A stretch of 64,000 bases of DNA from Staphylococcus cornubiensis (GCF_900183575.1 NZ_FXUZ01000005.1:120456-184455); one strand, 5' to 3'. Counted from the first letter of the stretch, positions 1 to 9,591 are shown. Numbers and translations: made by a program. The notes: generated from the letters alone by a model not told the origin.

Positions 1-1409
1 AAACATTATTTGCCGGTATTATCGACGGTCGAAACGTATGGGCTGCTGATGTTGAAGCGAAAAAAGCATTAATCGAAAAATTATCGCAATATTCCGACGT
101 TTTATATATCAATCCATCGTCATCATTATTACACGTGCCTGTCTCTTTAGAAGATGAAACGTTAGAAGATGACATTCGTGACGGTTTAAGCTTTGCGACA
201 GAAAAATTAGAAACGTTAGATGCATTAAAACGCGCTGTGAACGACAACGACACTGAAGCATATGACCGTTTGCATGCACAATATACACGTTTCCAAAATC
301 AAGCGTTCAAAAACCTTGAATATGACTTTGATAGTGTCCGTGCTGCACGTGCTTCAGCATTCTCTGAGCGTAAAGTCGTGCAACAACAACGCTTGAACTT
401 ACCAGATTTACCGACAACGACAATTGGTTCATTCCCGCAATCACCAGAAGTACGTAAACAACGTGCAGATTGGAAAAACAAACGCATTTCTGACGAGGCT
501 TACCGTCAATTCGTTCAAGATGAGATCAAACGTTGGATTGAAATTCAAGAAGACATCGGTTTAGACGTTCTCGTACACGGTGAGTTTGAACGTAATGACA
601 TGGTCGAGTTCTTTGGCGAAAAGTTAGACGGCTTCCTCGTGACTAAATTTGGCTGGGTACAATCATACGGCTCACGTGCAGTAAAACCACCGATTATTTA
701 CGGTGATGTGAAATGGACGGCCCCATTAACAATTGATGAAACCGTATATGCGCAAAGCTTAACGGACAAGCCAGTGAAAGGCATGCTGACAGGCCCAGTA
801 ACAATCTTAAACTGGTCATTCGAACGCGTTGATATTCCTCGCTCAACCGTACAAGATCAAATTGCGCTTGCGATTAATGAAGAAGTGTTAGCGTTAGAAA
901 AAGCCGGCATTCAAGTGATTCAAGTCGACGAACCAGCATTACGTGAAGGCTTACCATTACGTAAAGAATATCACGAAGACTACTTGGCAAAAGCTGTGCA
1001 TAGCTTCAAACTTGCGACATCTTCTGTCACGGATGAAACGCAAATTCATACGCATATGTGTTATTCGCAATTCGGACAAATCATCCATGCCATTCACGAC
1101 TTAGATGCAGATGTCATTTCAATCGAAACGTCACGTAGCCACGGTGACCTCATTAAAGACTTTGAAGATATCGATTATGATTTAGGTATCGGTTTAGGCG
1201 TTTATGATATTCATAGCCCACGTATCCCGACAGAAGAAGAAATTACGACAGCAATTGAACGTGGTTTACAACAAATCGACCGTTCATTATTCTGGGTTAA
1301 TCCAGACTGTGGACTTAAAACACGTAAAGAAGATGAAGTGAAAGCAGCATTGACAGTATTGGTTAACAGCGCACGTAAATTGCGTCAAGAAGCCGTAGAA
1401 GCAAATTAA
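1..1409 (+). CDS. metE: 5-methyltetrahydropteroyltriglutamate-homocysteine methyltransferase, C-terminal part (cobalamin-independent methionine synthase)
   Basis: Transfers a methyl group from methyltetrahydrofolate polyglutamate to homocysteine, the last step of methionine synthesis, in the cytosol. The reading frame is open from base 3, so the gene enters from the left and only about 468 residues of a protein usually near 750 residues are present. The visible part holds the linker and the catalytic C-terminal barrel, including [10 protein letters not shown], the zinc-ligand motif HMC (about base 1054) and the late cysteine in NPDCGLKTR (about base 1306). An internal ATG at 135 is not the start, because conserved MetE sequence continues upstream of it. 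A strong terminator follows. Seen directly: frame and motifs; family assignment is confident. Confidence 0.96.
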   Translation, partial: TLFAGIIDGRNVWAADVEAKKALIEKLSQYSDVLYINPSSSLLHVPVSLEDETLEDDIRDGLSFATEKLETLDALKRAVNDNDTEAYDRLHAQYTRFQNQAFKNLEYDFDSVRAARASAFSERKVVQQQRLNLPDLPTTTIGSFPQSPEVRKQRADWKNKRISDEAYRQFVQDEIKRWIEIQEDIGLDVLVHGEFERNDMVEFFGEKLDGFLVTKFGWVQSYGSRAVKPPIIYGDVKWTAPLTIDETVYAQSLTDKPVKGMLTGPVTILNWSFERVDIPRSTVQDQIALAINEEVLALEKAGIQVIQVDEPALREGLPLRKEYHEDYLAKAVHSFKLATSSVTDETQIHTHMCYSQFGQIIHAIHDLDADVISIETSRSHGDLIKDFEDIDYDLGIGLGVYDIHSPRIPTEEEITTAIERGLQQIDRSLFWVNPDCGLKTRKEDEVKAALTVLVNSARKLRQEAVEAN

Positions 1410-1447
1410 CAATAGGACACGCTTTCAAATTAATGAACATATCGCAT

Positions 1448-1493
1448 ACATCCCAAAAGTATTGATTCAGCTTACTTTTGGGATGTATTTTTT
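1448..1493 (+). terminator. Rho-independent terminator of metE
   Basis: Inverted repeat with 14-base arms (ACATCCCAAAAGTA and its complement at 1473-1486) and an 11-base loop, followed by a T-rich run. It lies 39 bases after the metE stop. Confidence 0.9.
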
Positions 1494-1678
1494 CGTTTGA
1501 ACAAGTTATTTAATTCAATAATAAGTAAAGCAATCATTTTTGAACTTGTTGTTTAATATTTTTATAAAAAGGAATAATGAATAAAAGCAATCTTTCTATG
1601 ACTTATGCTTCTCTTAATTTTTTGGCTATGAGGATGAAGAATACTCAATCAACGTTAGACAGAGGGAGTGGGGTTTCA

Positions 1679-1921
1679 ATGAAAATTTCTTGGATTTTAT
1701 GGTGGATTTTCACTATTTTAGAAGTGGCGCTGTTTTTAGGGCTATCCTTTTTGCTGTGGATGCGAGAAGTTGATGCAAGTGGTGCCGTTCAAACAACAGA
1801 GATAAAATGGATTAACATACTTGTGTTAGGTGCTTCCTTTTTAGTGCCAGCTATCATTCAAATTATCTGGCTCATTTTCAATGTTGTGAAGTCCGAAAAG
1901 AGAACGGCTCGTGATTTGTAG
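1679..1921 (+). CDS. Small two-helix membrane protein, unknown function
   Basis: An 80-residue protein starting MKISWILWWIF. I chose ATG 1679 because GAGGGAGTGGGG lies just upstream; an in-frame ATG at 1577 would add 34 residues of low-quality sequence with no good ribosome site. Two hydrophobic segments (about residues 5-27 and 42-65) are separated by a short polar loop, and the C-terminus is basic (KSEKRTARDL), predicting two membrane helices with the tail inside. I do not recognise a family. It stands alone between the metE terminator and a convergent small gene with which it shares a bidirectional terminator. Confidence 0.6.
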   Translation: MKISWILWWIFTILEVALFLGLSFLLWMREVDASGAVQTTEIKWINILVLGASFLVPAIIQIIWLIFNVVKSEKRTARDL

Positions 1922-2015
1922 ACTTGCATGATTGTTAATGTTTTTGTTTTCACATACGACTGAGATAAAATTCATTTATATAGAAACATTGTTTTACCGT
2001 ATTCTAAACTACCCC

Positions 2016-2052
2016 AAAATGCGATTTTCATGTTTGAGAAAATCGCATTTTT
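2016..2052. terminator. Bidirectional terminator between two small membrane-protein genes
   Basis: Perfect inverted repeat, AAAATGCGATTTTC at 2016 and its complement ending about 2051, with an 8-base loop. A-runs and T-runs on both sides let it work for the converging genes on either strand. Confidence 0.8.
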
Positions 2053-2245
2053 ACTGACTATTTTTGTAATCTTTCCATACATAAATACTGGAAATACATA
2101 AATAAACGATATTTAAAATAGCTAAGAAAGCCAAAAATAGAAACAAGCTGAAATTTTGATGAGCTGAAATAGATGATATTGAAAAAAGTAATATCGCACC
2201 AATGATGAGTCCTATCATAATATGCGCTTCAGATTTGGTGATCAT
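2051..2245 (-). CDS. Small hydrophobic membrane protein, unknown function
   Basis: A 64-residue protein beginning MITKSEAHIMIGLIIG. The start is set by GGAGG seven bases upstream; a longer frame starting at 2260 would place its ATG in front of that ribosome site. Two hydrophobic stretches (about residues 9-26 and 33-55) predict two transmembrane helices, with a charged end WKDYKNSQ. I cannot assign a family. It is monocistronic, divergent from nothing nearby, and ends in the shared bidirectional terminator. Confidence 0.55.
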   Translation of the reverse strand: MITKSEAHIMIGLIIGAILLFSISSISAHQNFSLFLFLAFLAILNIVYLCISSIYVWKDYKNSQ

Positions 2246-2395
2246 TAAAGGTTCCTCCATACATTTTTGTATTCAACAACACAAGAAAGTTTAAAGCTTA
2301 TGTAACCATTTGTACCATATCATGAACTACGTGAGAAGCCATTACCACCTTTTTATTGCTATTGATTTTAAGACTTCTCCAAGACTTCCCCACAC

Positions 2396-2441
2396 AAAAA
2401 AGCTTCTCTTCCGCTTAAATTAAGGAAAAGAAGCTTTTTTA
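2396..2441. terminator. Terminator at the end of the urease accessory operon
   Basis: Long inverted repeat with arms AAAAAGCTTCTCTTCC and GGAAAAGAAGCTTTTT around a short AT loop, flanked by A and T runs. It lies just beyond the ureD stop on the minus strand. Confidence 0.85.
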
Positions 2442-2458
2442 TTCTTGATTCCGTTACT

Positions 2459-3292
2459 TTAATACTTTCTTAAAAATTGTGCGTCTTCTTCATGATAATT
2501 TTCCATCACAAATTGATGTACAGCATGAATCACACGTTGAATGACGTCTGTGGAATAAGCCAAAATACGAAATGTCAAACCATGTGTCGGAAGCAATGTC
2601 ACACCGACACGGCAATGTTCGTCCATATATGGCGTAACAACTTCTTGTATCGCTTCAACGACTTTTTGATTCACACCTGGACTAATATAAAAACAAGAAG
2701 CCATATGTGTAAATCCCTCCATATAGCCAATATCCGTTACTTTATTTTTTTGTGTATCCAACTTCAAATTGTCAAATACAACCAGTTTTTCATCCACGTA
2801 AATTTCATTTTTGAGATGTAAATAATGATAATTAAATTGTCGCCCTTCTTCGTCATACCCCGGCGTTAAAATGTCGGTATAAAACATAGAAGCAGTCGGA
2901 CTTAAATGGAATTGGTTGGCTTGATAAAATTTCGCTTGTGAATAACCAATAATCGGATCACTGATAAATTCCATAAACGATTCGTCATCCAGTTGAAAGG
3001 TTTGGTATTGCTCGACTTTATCTTCCAACGATTTAAAGACAATCGTCGCACCTTGAGTCGTTAATATCGCATGCGCATGTGGCTCAAAGTGGACAGCCAT
3101 GTGGTAGCGGTCACCATCAACGAATCCCCCGCCTAAGTTGATTAAAAACATCGTCGGATGAGGACTTCCATTTAAATAATTGGGGCGAATGACTTTGAGC
3201 CCCCCTTGGAAATATGTTTTTCCATTTACGGTACGTCTACCATCATGTTTAAATGTTAAATCTAATTCTCCTGTCCATTTAGAAATTGCCAT
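2459..3292 (-). CDS. ureD: Urease accessory protein UreD (UreH)
   Basis: UreD is the scaffold that binds apo-urease and recruits UreF and UreG for nickel insertion. The 277-residue length and sequence ([51 protein letters not shown]) match the staphylococcal UreD family. Its ATG overlaps the ureG stop as TAATG, so the genes are translationally coupled. It is the last gene of ureE-ureF-ureG-ureD on the minus strand. No urease structural gene is present on either side in this window, so its client enzyme must be encoded elsewhere or lost. Confidence 0.95.
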   Translation of the reverse strand: MAISKWTGELDLTFKHDGRRTVNGKTYFQGGLKVIRPNYLNGSPHPTMFLINLGGGFVDGDRYHMAVHFEPHAHAILTTQGATIVFKSLEDKVEQYQTFQLDDESFMEFISDPIIGYSQAKFYQANQFHLSPTASMFYTDILTPGYDEEGRQFNYHYLHLKNEIYVDEKLVVFDNLKLDTQKNKVTDIGYMEGFTHMASCFYISPGVNQKVVEAIQEVVTPYMDEHCRVGVTLLPTHGLTFRILAYSTDVIQRVIHAVHQFVMENYHEEDAQFLRKY

Positions 3293-3903
3293 TACGCTAA
3301 CCCTTCAAAAAAGACGTCCTTTTTAATCCAATTTAACACATCATCTAAACCATCATCAGTTTTTAAGTTTGTAAATGCAAACGGACGATTTTTACGGAAT
3401 TTCTCTGTATCTTCAGCCATTCGTTCTAATGATGCACCAACATATTGCGCTAAATCTGTTTTGTTGATCACAAAGTAGTCAGATTTAATCATACCTTGAC
3501 CACCTTTACGCGGAATTTTTTCTCCTTGCGCGACATCGATAATATAAATTGAAAAATCAACAAGTTCAGGACTGAATGTAGCCGCTAAGTTATCGCCACC
3601 TGATTCAATAAAGATAAGCTCAATATCTGAATGACGTTCCATCAGTTCATCAATCGCCGCGAAGTTCATGGAAGCATCTTCACGAATCGCTGTATGTGGG
3701 CAGCCCCCTGTTTCAACACCAATAATACGGTCTTCTGGTAATACCCCTGAGTTGACTAATATTTTTTGGTCTTCTTTTGTATAAATATCATTCGTAATAA
3801 CGCCAATACTTTTTTCCTCAGATAAACGTTTTACAAGTTTTTCAATCAGTTGTGTTTTCCCTGCGCCAACAGGTCCACCTACACCAATTTTAATCGGTTT
3901 CAT
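3292..3903 (-). CDS. ureG: Urease accessory GTPase UreG
   Basis: SIMIBI-class GTPase that drives nickel delivery to the urease active site. The P-loop [15 protein letters not shown] is at residues 8-22, the metal-binding motif near [14 protein letters not shown] follows, then the [17 protein letters not shown] block and the guanine-specificity NKTD near residue 147. Length 203 matches the family (about 204). It lies 12 bases downstream of ureF, with AGGAGG close to the ATG, and overlaps ureD by one base. Confidence 0.97.
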   Translation of the reverse strand: MKPIKIGVGGPVGAGKTQLIEKLVKRLSEEKSIGVITNDIYTKEDQKILVNSGVLPEDRIIGVETGGCPHTAIREDASMNFAAIDELMERHSDIELIFIESGGDNLAATFSPELVDFSIYIIDVAQGEKIPRKGGQGMIKSDYFVINKTDLAQYVGASLERMAEDTEKFRKNRPFAFTNLKTDDGLDDVLNWIKKDVFFEGLA

Positions 3904-3915
3904 GCTTAATTCCTC

Positions 3916-4605
3916 CTATGAAATAAATATACGTACATCTACATTTTCATGTTCCAACTGATTCATCTCGATACCCGGTGCTGTCAAACCAAAATCCGCT
4001 TCATCCAATTGCATCACGCCCTCACGTGTTGTTGTAATAAATGGAATCATCTCAGCTACGATTTTTTGCCCTTCCGTTTGCCCTAATGGTATCGCACGCA
4101 CAGCATTTTGCGTTAAGCTTGAAACATTTTGATAGTAGTAATAATCAATAATTTTTTCAATATCGATCCCTAAATGATGACCTAGCAATGTAAACGCCAC
4201 TGCTGGATGGGTATGCAATTGATATGCTGCCGCCTTTTCACCGTACCAATCTAACCACGGATCTTCATAAAGTGTACGCGCAAGCTGAATCATACGTTTG
4301 CCCATCTGTTTCGTACCATTTCTCGTTTCTCGTGGAATATTTTGTACAAACAACAACTGGTCCAACCTTTCAATAGCTTCAGCATCATCAGACTCAATCG
4401 CTTCATACACAAGACGCATCGCTAAACCATCTGTATACGTTAACTGCTCTTTCAAAAACACTTCTAACCATGTTCGAAATGAAGCACCATCATGAATATC
4501 TCCACGTTGAATATACGTTTCTAATCCGAAAGAGTGACTAAATGCTCCAGTCGGAAATTGAGAATCACAAAATTGAAAGAGCTTCAAATACGCTTGATTA
4601 ATCAT
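3916..4605 (-). CDS. ureF: Urease accessory protein UreF
   Basis: UreF bridges UreD and UreG in the urease activation complex and acts as a GTPase-activating partner. The 229-residue all-helical protein carries the family hallmarks [23 protein letters not shown] at the N-terminus and [14 protein letters not shown] near the C-terminus. Its start overlaps the end of ureE by 8 bases, indicating a single transcript. No irregularity was seen. Confidence 0.95.
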   Translation of the reverse strand: MINQAYLKLFQFCDSQFPTGAFSHSFGLETYIQRGDIHDGASFRTWLEVFLKEQLTYTDGLAMRLVYEAIESDDAEAIERLDQLLFVQNIPRETRNGTKQMGKRMIQLARTLYEDPWLDWYGEKAAAYQLHTHPAVAFTLLGHHLGIDIEKIIDYYYYQNVSSLTQNAVRAIPLGQTEGQKIVAEMIPFITTTREGVMQLDEADFGLTAPGIEMNQLEHENVDVRIFIS

Positions 4606-5053
4606 GAGAATGTCCTATATGTTTAAAGGCTTGGTTCACTTTACGATCTTCACGTTCATAAGGAATGCCGAGATCTTTTAATAAATCTTCTACTAAATAA
4701 TCGTACTGTACCAACATTTCATCATCGTCAGTAAATTGTGCTGGCAAGTGACGGTTACCGAGCTGATGCGCGATATCTCCCATTTCTTTAATCGTACGTG
4801 GCTTAATCGCGATAATATCTTCTGAGTTCACATCAATAATAATCATATTTTTGTCATCACGATATAAAATATCACCATATTGTAAGTCAATCGGTTGGCT
4901 TAAACGAATACCGATTTCTGTACCGTGATCTGAAGTGACACGTTGAATACGCTTCACTAAGTCAGAGTTTTCTAAGTACACTTTTTCAATATGAACATTC
5001 TTTTCCTCTTGAGATAAATTTGCGATGTTGCCTTGTATCTCTTCTACTATCAT
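4598..5053 (-). CDS. ureE: Urease accessory nickel metallochaperone UreE
   Basis: UreE binds nickel and hands it to UreG. The 151-residue protein begins [15 protein letters not shown] chose the ATG ending at 5053 because AAGGAG lies about 9 bases upstream, whereas the in-frame ATG nine bases earlier abuts that site. Conserved [14 protein letters not shown] and GNRHLPAQF are present, and the tail HIGHSHD provides the metal-binding histidines. It is the first gene of the ureEFGD cluster. In typical staphylococcal operons ureC lies immediately upstream, but here there is non-coding sequence. Confidence 0.95.
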   Translation of the reverse strand: MIVEEIQGNIANLSQEEKNVHIEKVYLENSDLVKRIQRVTSDHGTEIGIRLSQPIDLQYGDILYRDDKNMIIIDVNSEDIIAIKPRTIKEMGDIAHQLGNRHLPAQFTDDDEMLVQYDYLVEDLLKDLGIPYEREDRKVNQAFKHIGHSHD

Positions 5054-5463
5054 ATTTTTCATCTCCTTGAATATCGCTAAATCACACCAATTGATGTCTT
5101 TTTTTCATGACTTCTATGTCGATAGCAACTATTGAATCCATACGTGTCGATAAAAAATGCACCGTTACATATTACTTAAATAGGTCTGATTTTTTGATTT
5201 ATTATTGCACTATATTAATCATCAGACATTATTCAATAATAACATATCATTATCAATACGCTTCAAAAAAGCACATAAATTGATGTTTATCCACTCCCTA
5301 CTTTACCATATTTTAGCCTTAAAAAGTAAGCAATAGCTCGATAGAACAGCTAATTTAAGCCTTTAGCCCTATGTCTTATCTGATTTCAAAATGAATCCCT
5401 ATTACTTTTGAGATAAAGTGATGACACTCCTGTACATTGGATTAAAAAATGTAAATCGATATG
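5054..5463. other. Gene-free stretch upstream of ureE; no ureC remnant seen
   Basis: AT-rich spacer between divergent ureE and mepR. I translated the minus-strand side and found no trace of the conserved UreC C-terminus (PLGQRYFLF). It contains a 7-base inverted repeat GTCTGAT (5184) / ATCAGAC (5221) and a Fur-box-like palindrome, listed separately. Promoters for ureE presumably lie here, but I could not fix one. Confidence 0.6.
5236..5254. promoter_or_regulatory. Fur-box-like palindrome upstream of ureE
   Basis: Read on the minus strand, the 19-mer begins GATAATGATATGTTATT and matches 14 of 19 positions of the classical Fur consensus GATAATGATTATCATTATC. Staphylococcal metal regulators of this family (Fur, Zur, PerR) bind such elements. 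Which one, if any, is unknown. Confidence 0.35.
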
Positions 5464-5512
5464 TTGACAATTTCAAAAATGCTGTTATTATTTAGTTAGA
5501 TATCTAACTAAA
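5464..5512 (+). promoter_or_regulatory. mepR promoter with MepR-type operator
   Basis: A -35 TTGACA (5464-5469) and -10 TATTAT (5486-5491) are 16 bases apart. Overlapping the -10 and start site is a perfect 22-bp palindrome (5491-5512) whose half is TTTAGTTAGAT. The half-site contains the GTTAGAT signature known for S. aureus MepR operators. The repressor would therefore block its own promoter. Confidence 0.8.
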
Positions 5513-5524
5513 AGAGGTGACGGT

Positions 5525-5956
5525 ATGGATTTTCCTTATCAATATTTAATACGTACGCTCGCACATGAAATGAAACATCATGCTGACCGTAAGCTAGACG
5601 AATTTGGGATTACACAGGAACAAAGTCATACATTAGGCTATCTTTACCGTCATCAAAATGACCGTATTTCACAACAAGACATATCGCTCGCATTTAATCG
5701 TAAAGGTGCGACCGTCAGTGCAACCGTCAAAAATTTAGAGAAGATGGATTTAGTCTACCGTACAGTGGATCCAAGCGACTCTCGACGTAAAATTTTACGA
5801 TTAACTGATAAAGGTACGGCACTCGTCGAATCTTTCATCAACATTTTTGGCGAAATCGAAACCATTATGTTAAAAGATTTTTCGCCTGAAGAAGATGCGC
5901 AACTCAAGCACTATTTCGAACGGATGTTAGCGAATTTAAGAAATGATAAGACGTAG
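5525..5956 (+). CDS. mepR: MarR-family repressor of multidrug efflux, MepR-like
   Basis: A 143-residue winged-helix regulator, close to the 139 residues of S. aureus MepR. The recognition-helix region (ISQQDISLAFNRKGATVSATVKNLEKMDLV) is followed by the wing SDSRRKILRLTDKG and a dimerising C-terminal helix. The family releases DNA on binding hydrophobic cations such as biocides. RBS AGAGGTGA precedes the ATG. The same palindrome occurs at its own promoter and before the downstream MATE pump, which is the MepR-MepA regulatory logic. In S. aureus mepRAB is a tight operon; here 376 bases including a repeat separate the two genes, and no mepB is seen. Confidence 0.88.
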   Translation: MDFPYQYLIRTLAHEMKHHADRKLDEFGITQEQSHTLGYLYRHQNDRISQQDISLAFNRKGATVSATVKNLEKMDLVYRTVDPSDSRRKILRLTDKGTALVESFINIFGEIETIMLKDFSPEEDAQLKHYFERMLANLRNDKT

Positions 5957-5989
5957 TTTTTTGTCTTCAATGCTTTATTGATTGCCATT

Positions 5990-6118
5990 ATGGATTCGCG
6001 TTCCTAGGGGCTGATCCTACAACTAACCAACGCTTTTATTTATAGCTACATTTGTTGAAGCGTTGGTGGATTTTCCGGCTCAGCTGATCCCTCAGGAGTC
6101 TCATCCATTTCGACAATC
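5990..6118 (-). repeat. Dispersed long-hairpin intergenic repeat, copy A
   Basis: About 129 bp, oriented on the minus strand relative to copy B. Key blocks are GACTCCTGAGGGATCAGC, the inner stem AACGCTT / AAGCGTT with its loop, and CCCTAGGAACGCGA; the ends are GATTGTC and GGCAATC. It folds into one long imperfect hairpin. It lies between mepR and mepA, an operon that is uninterrupted in S. aureus. Confidence 0.85.
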
Positions 6119-6231
6119 TCTCACCAAAGATAAAGAACCATCTCTGACATATTTTCAAATTAATAATTTTTTTACAGCGTTACATCAATTTTATTGTTTA
6201 TTTTTATATCAATACTACATATCCAACTATG

Positions 6232-6301
6232 AAAGAGAGGATGGGAAAGTTCAATATCCCAACCTCTTATCTTTCAATCAATAGTTAGACATCTAACTAT
6301 T
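6232..6301 (+). promoter_or_regulatory. Stem-loop and second MepR operator upstream of mepA
   Basis: A hairpin GAGAGGATGGGA / TCCCAACCTCTT (about 6235-6270) may terminate incoming transcription. Directly after it, 6280-6301 is a 22-bp palindrome with 10-base arms, AATAGTTAGA and TCTAACTATT, which shares the GTTAGA core with the operator in front of mepR. A further half-like TAGACGCCTAACC follows before the mepA ribosome site. Confidence 0.75.
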
Positions 6302-6332
6302 AGACGCCTAACCAACTAAAGGAGATATTCAT

Positions 6333-7685
6333 ATGCAAAACGAGCAACTCTATTACTTTGAGAAGGCCCCTATTTTTAAAGCACTGATGCACTTCTCTTT
6401 ACCGATGATGATTGGTTCACTACTCAGTGTTATCTATGGGATTTTAAACATTTACTTCATTGGATTTTTAAACAATAGCCACATGATTTCAGCTATTTCT
6501 TTAACATTGCCACTCTTCGCCGTATTTATGGCATTCGGCAACTTATTCGGTGTCGGTGGCGGTACCTTTATTTCACGATCACTTGGCGCAAAAGAAGCAC
6601 ACAAAAGTCAGGCAATCAGTAGCTTTTCAATATATGACTGCATTATTTTAGGATTGATTGTCTTAGCCCTCACCTTTCCATTTACAGATCAATTGGCACA
6701 TTTACTCGGTGCAAGCGGTGAGACATTACCCTTTACAAGCGCTTATTTGAAAATCATGTGTTTAAGTGCACCTGCCGTTATTTTATTTTTTGTATTAGAA
6801 CAATTCGCGAGAGCAATCGGTCAACCTATCATTTCAATGGTCGGTATGTTGTTAAGTGTCGGACTGAACATCATTTTAGATCCTATTTTGATTTTCGGTT
6901 TTCATTTAGACGTTGTTGGCGCTTCATTAGGGACTGCCATTTCAAACTTGGTCGCTGCAATTTTCTTTATTTTCTATTTCTTAACGAAACAAAACGCCAT
7001 TTCGCTCAACATTCGTAAAGCTTTACCGAACAAAGAAATTTTAGTTAACGTCTTTAAAATTGGAGTCCCTGCCTTTTTAATGGTCGTGCTCATGGGTGTA
7101 ACTGGTCTCGTGCTCAACCTCTTTTTAGCAAAATATGGTAATACAGCTATCGCCAGTTATGGGATTTCATTCCGTCTCGTACAGTTTCCTGAATTAATCA
7201 TTATGGGACTTGCGGAAGGTGTCGTTCCACTCATTGCTTATAACTTTATGTCAGACAAAGGACGCATGCGTGAAACGATTAAAGGTGTCATTCTAACAAT
7301 TGGTGTCATTTACGCAGTGAGTATGGTCGGTGTCATCTTCTTTGGCTCACACCTCGTGCAACTTTTTAGTACAGACGCTCATATCGTTACGTTAGCCACA
7401 TTTATATTGAAAGTCACAATGACATCCTTACTCTTAAATGGCATTGGTTTCTTATTAACAGGTATGTTGCAAGCGACAGGGCAAGGACGTGGCTCTACTA
7501 TCATGGCACTTGCTCAAGGGTTAATCATCATCCCAGTATTATTCGTACTAGATACGTACTTCGGATTGACTGGCGTCGTTTGGTCATTACTCGTGGCAGA
7601 AACTCTCTGTTCTCTACTCGCCATGTTCATCGTTTATGTATCAAGAAATCAATTTACGGTCGATACAGACGCATTACTAGAATAA
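6333..7685 (+). CDS. mepA: MATE-family multidrug efflux pump, MepA-like
   Basis: A 450-residue inner-membrane transporter (S. aureus MepA is 451) that exports cationic dyes, biocides and some fluoroquinolones using an ion gradient. It has about twelve hydrophobic segments in two halves. MATE landmarks include [16 protein letters not shown] in helix 1, [15 protein letters not shown] in helices 2-3, and the second-half counterparts [17 protein letters not shown] and [23 protein letters not shown] precedes the ATG. The MepR-type palindrome immediately upstream implies derepression by MepR ligands. Confidence 0.9.
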   Translation: MQNEQLYYFEKAPIFKALMHFSLPMMIGSLLSVIYGILNIYFIGFLNNSHMISAISLTLPLFAVFMAFGNLFGVGGGTFISRSLGAKEAHKSQAISSFSIYDCIILGLIVLALTFPFTDQLAHLLGASGETLPFTSAYLKIMCLSAPAVILFFVLEQFARAIGQPIISMVGMLLSVGLNIILDPILIFGFHLDVVGASLGTAISNLVAAIFFIFYFLTKQNAISLNIRKALPNKEILVNVFKIGVPAFLMVVLMGVTGLVLNLFLAKYGNTAIASYGISFRLVQFPELIIMGLAEGVVPLIAYNFMSDKGRMRETIKGVILTIGVIYAVSMVGVIFFGSHLVQLFSTDAHIVTLATFILKVTMTSLLLNGIGFLLTGMLQATGQGRGSTIMALAQGLIIIPVLFVLDTYFGLTGVVWSLLVAETLCSLLAMFIVYVSRNQFTVDTDALLE

Positions 7686-8106
7686 TAAGAATAGGTATTT
7701 GAGATATAGAAAATTTTTAACCTCAATCCATTCATAGATTTACGATTCATTAACGATTATAAAACAGTATGAAAATGAAGGTTTAATGGGATACAAAAAA
7801 TTGATGCTATTGTTTTCTTGATTTCATAAACTTGCCCTCTATTTCCTGTATTTGATGTCAGATTGCCAGAAGGCTGACACTCCTGAGGGATTAGCTGGTC
7901 CGGAGAATCCACTAACGCTTCAACAAGTGTAACAGTTTAATCAAGCGTTAGTTAGTCGAAGGGCCAGTCCCTAGGAAGGGAAGCCTAGATGGCAATCAAA
8001 GCCAAAAATCAATGAGGGCAAGTTAAACAAAACACCATATCAATAGCATCTAAAATTTTTGTCCCATCGCCTGTTTTTTTATATAACATGTTGGAAACTG
8101 CTATCT
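7686..8106. other. Intergenic region between mepA and cstA (convergent), holding repeat copy B
   Basis: No coding potential was seen. It contains the repeat at 7861-7997, listed separately. I found no classical U-tailed terminator for mepA, so the hairpin repeat itself could serve at the converging ends. Confidence 0.6.
7861..7997 (+). repeat. Dispersed long-hairpin intergenic repeat, copy B
   Basis: A 137-bp imperfect palindrome with ends GATTGCCA and TGGCAATC. Nested complementary blocks run inward: ACTCCTGAGGGA with TCCCTAGGA, GCTGGTCC with GGGCCAGT, and ACTAACGCTT with AAGCGTTAGT around a roughly 20-base loop. It matches the reverse complement of copy A over its whole length. Confidence 0.88.
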
Positions 8107-9546
8107 TCACGTTTTAATCGGATAATCTAACTGGAAGGTGTGTACCCCAGTGATTTTACGGTATTGGTAGAAGAAATAGCCCACCCAAGCACATGTACAA
8201 CATACAGCTAATCCATAACTTAAGTTCAAGTCTAACCCGAATCCAATCGGCTGACTTAAAATGTAAGTGAACAAATTCCATGTCATAAATGTAGCAGGAA
8301 TGAGTGCCACCCAGAAGTTTTTCTTAGCAATCATTAAATACATCGCACCAACCCACAATGCGACTGCTGCCGTTGTTTGGTTCGCCCATGAAAAATAGCG
8401 CCATAACACTGTAAAATCTACCTGTGTCAGTACAAAGCTCATTACAAATAGTGGAATAGCGACTAAAAAGCGTTTACTGAATGCTTTTTGATCTAAATTA
8501 ATATAATCTGCAATAATCATTCGTGCACTTCGGAATGACGTATCACCACTCGTAATTGGTAATACAATGACACCTAGCACCGCAATTGTTCCAAACACTG
8601 AGCCGAGTAACATTGTAGACGCCTCACTTACAACGAGTGCCGCTTGACCTTTCGCAAGTACAGCCTGTAAACCACCGTAACTACCAAATAGACTCATCGC
8701 TGCTGCTGCCCAAATCATCGCAATAATCCCTTCAGCAATCATCATACCGTAAAATATTGTACGTCCATTTTTCTCTTGATTCGTTGTGCGAGAAATAATG
8801 GGTGATTGTGTCGCATGAAAACCAGATAATGCGCCACAAGTAATCGTAAAAAATAGTAATGGGAAAATGGGTGCATGGGCAGGGTGCATATTTTCAAAAG
8901 TTAATTCTGGAATCGGCGCCCCGGTTTGAATCAAACGAAAACCTACCCCTACCGCACTCAATACAAGCAACGCCCCAAAAACCGGATAAATACGTCCGAT
9001 AATTTTATCAATCGGTAATACAGTAGATAAAATGTAATACACAAAAATAACAAATATAATAATGCCTAATGCAATACGGCCTTGCATTAAATTATGTAAC
9101 AATAATGCAGGGCTTGTCACAAAAACAGTTCCCGTCAGTAATAATAAAAGCAATGTAAAAATATTCACGACATGCTTCATTGCTGGTCCCAAAAACTTTC
9201 CTGCTAATATCGGTAAATGGGCACCACGATTTCGAATAGAGATCATACCCGTTAAATAATCATGAACTGCCCCTGCAAAAATACATCCAAATACAATCCA
9301 TAAAAATGCTACAGGACCATAGAGTGCACCTAGTATAGGACCAAAAATAGGACCCACACCAGCAATATTCAATAACTGGATTAATGCGTTAGACGAAGTT
9401 TTCATTGGCACAAAATCCACATTATCCCTTTGATCATGCGCAGGTGTTGGCCGATCATATTGTGGACCGAACATTTTCTCAATGTACTTCCCATACGTAA
9501 AGTAACCTAGAATGAGTAACACGATAGACACTAAAAACGTAATCAT
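8107..9546 (-). CDS. cstA: CstA-family carbon starvation transporter
   Basis: A 479-residue integral membrane protein of the CstA family, whose studied members take up pyruvate or peptides during carbon starvation. Family signatures are YGKYIEKMFG, FGPILGALYGP, the CstA core GAVHDYLTGMISIRNRG, and GDTSFRSARMIIAD. About 12-14 hydrophobic segments are visible. It is shorter than the large CstA proteins (near 600-700 residues) and corresponds to the short type. GGGGGATG lies ahead of the ATG. A cre-like operator 46 bases upstream fits repression by CcpA when glucose is available. Confidence 0.88.
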   Translation of the reverse strand: MITFLVSIVLLILGYFTYGKYIEKMFGPQYDRPTPAHDQRDNVDFVPMKTSSNALIQLLNIAGVGPIFGPILGALYGPVAFLWIVFGCIFAGAVHDYLTGMISIRNRGAHLPILAGKFLGPAMKHVVNIFTLLLLLLTGTVFVTSPALLLHNLMQGRIALGIIIFVIFVYYILSTVLPIDKIIGRIYPVFGALLVLSAVGVGFRLIQTGAPIPELTFENMHPAHAPIFPLLFFTITCGALSGFHATQSPIISRTTNQEKNGRTIFYGMMIAEGIIAMIWAAAAMSLFGSYGGLQAVLAKGQAALVVSEASTMLLGSVFGTIAVLGVIVLPITSGDTSFRSARMIIADYINLDQKAFSKRFLVAIPLFVMSFVLTQVDFTVLWRYFSWANQTTAAVALWVGAMYLMIAKKNFWVALIPATFMTWNLFTYILSQPIGFGLDLNLSYGLAVCCTCAWVGYFFYQYRKITGVHTFQLDYPIKT

Positions 9547-9591
9547 ACAGCATCCCCCTTATTTTGAAATACATCCCTTAAATACACTTAA

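Noticed and set aside
6063..6284. A 73-codon plus-strand frame between mepR and mepA
   Set aside because: It runs through repeat copy A and the MepR operator, has no ribosome site, and its translation looks like read-through of the hairpin.
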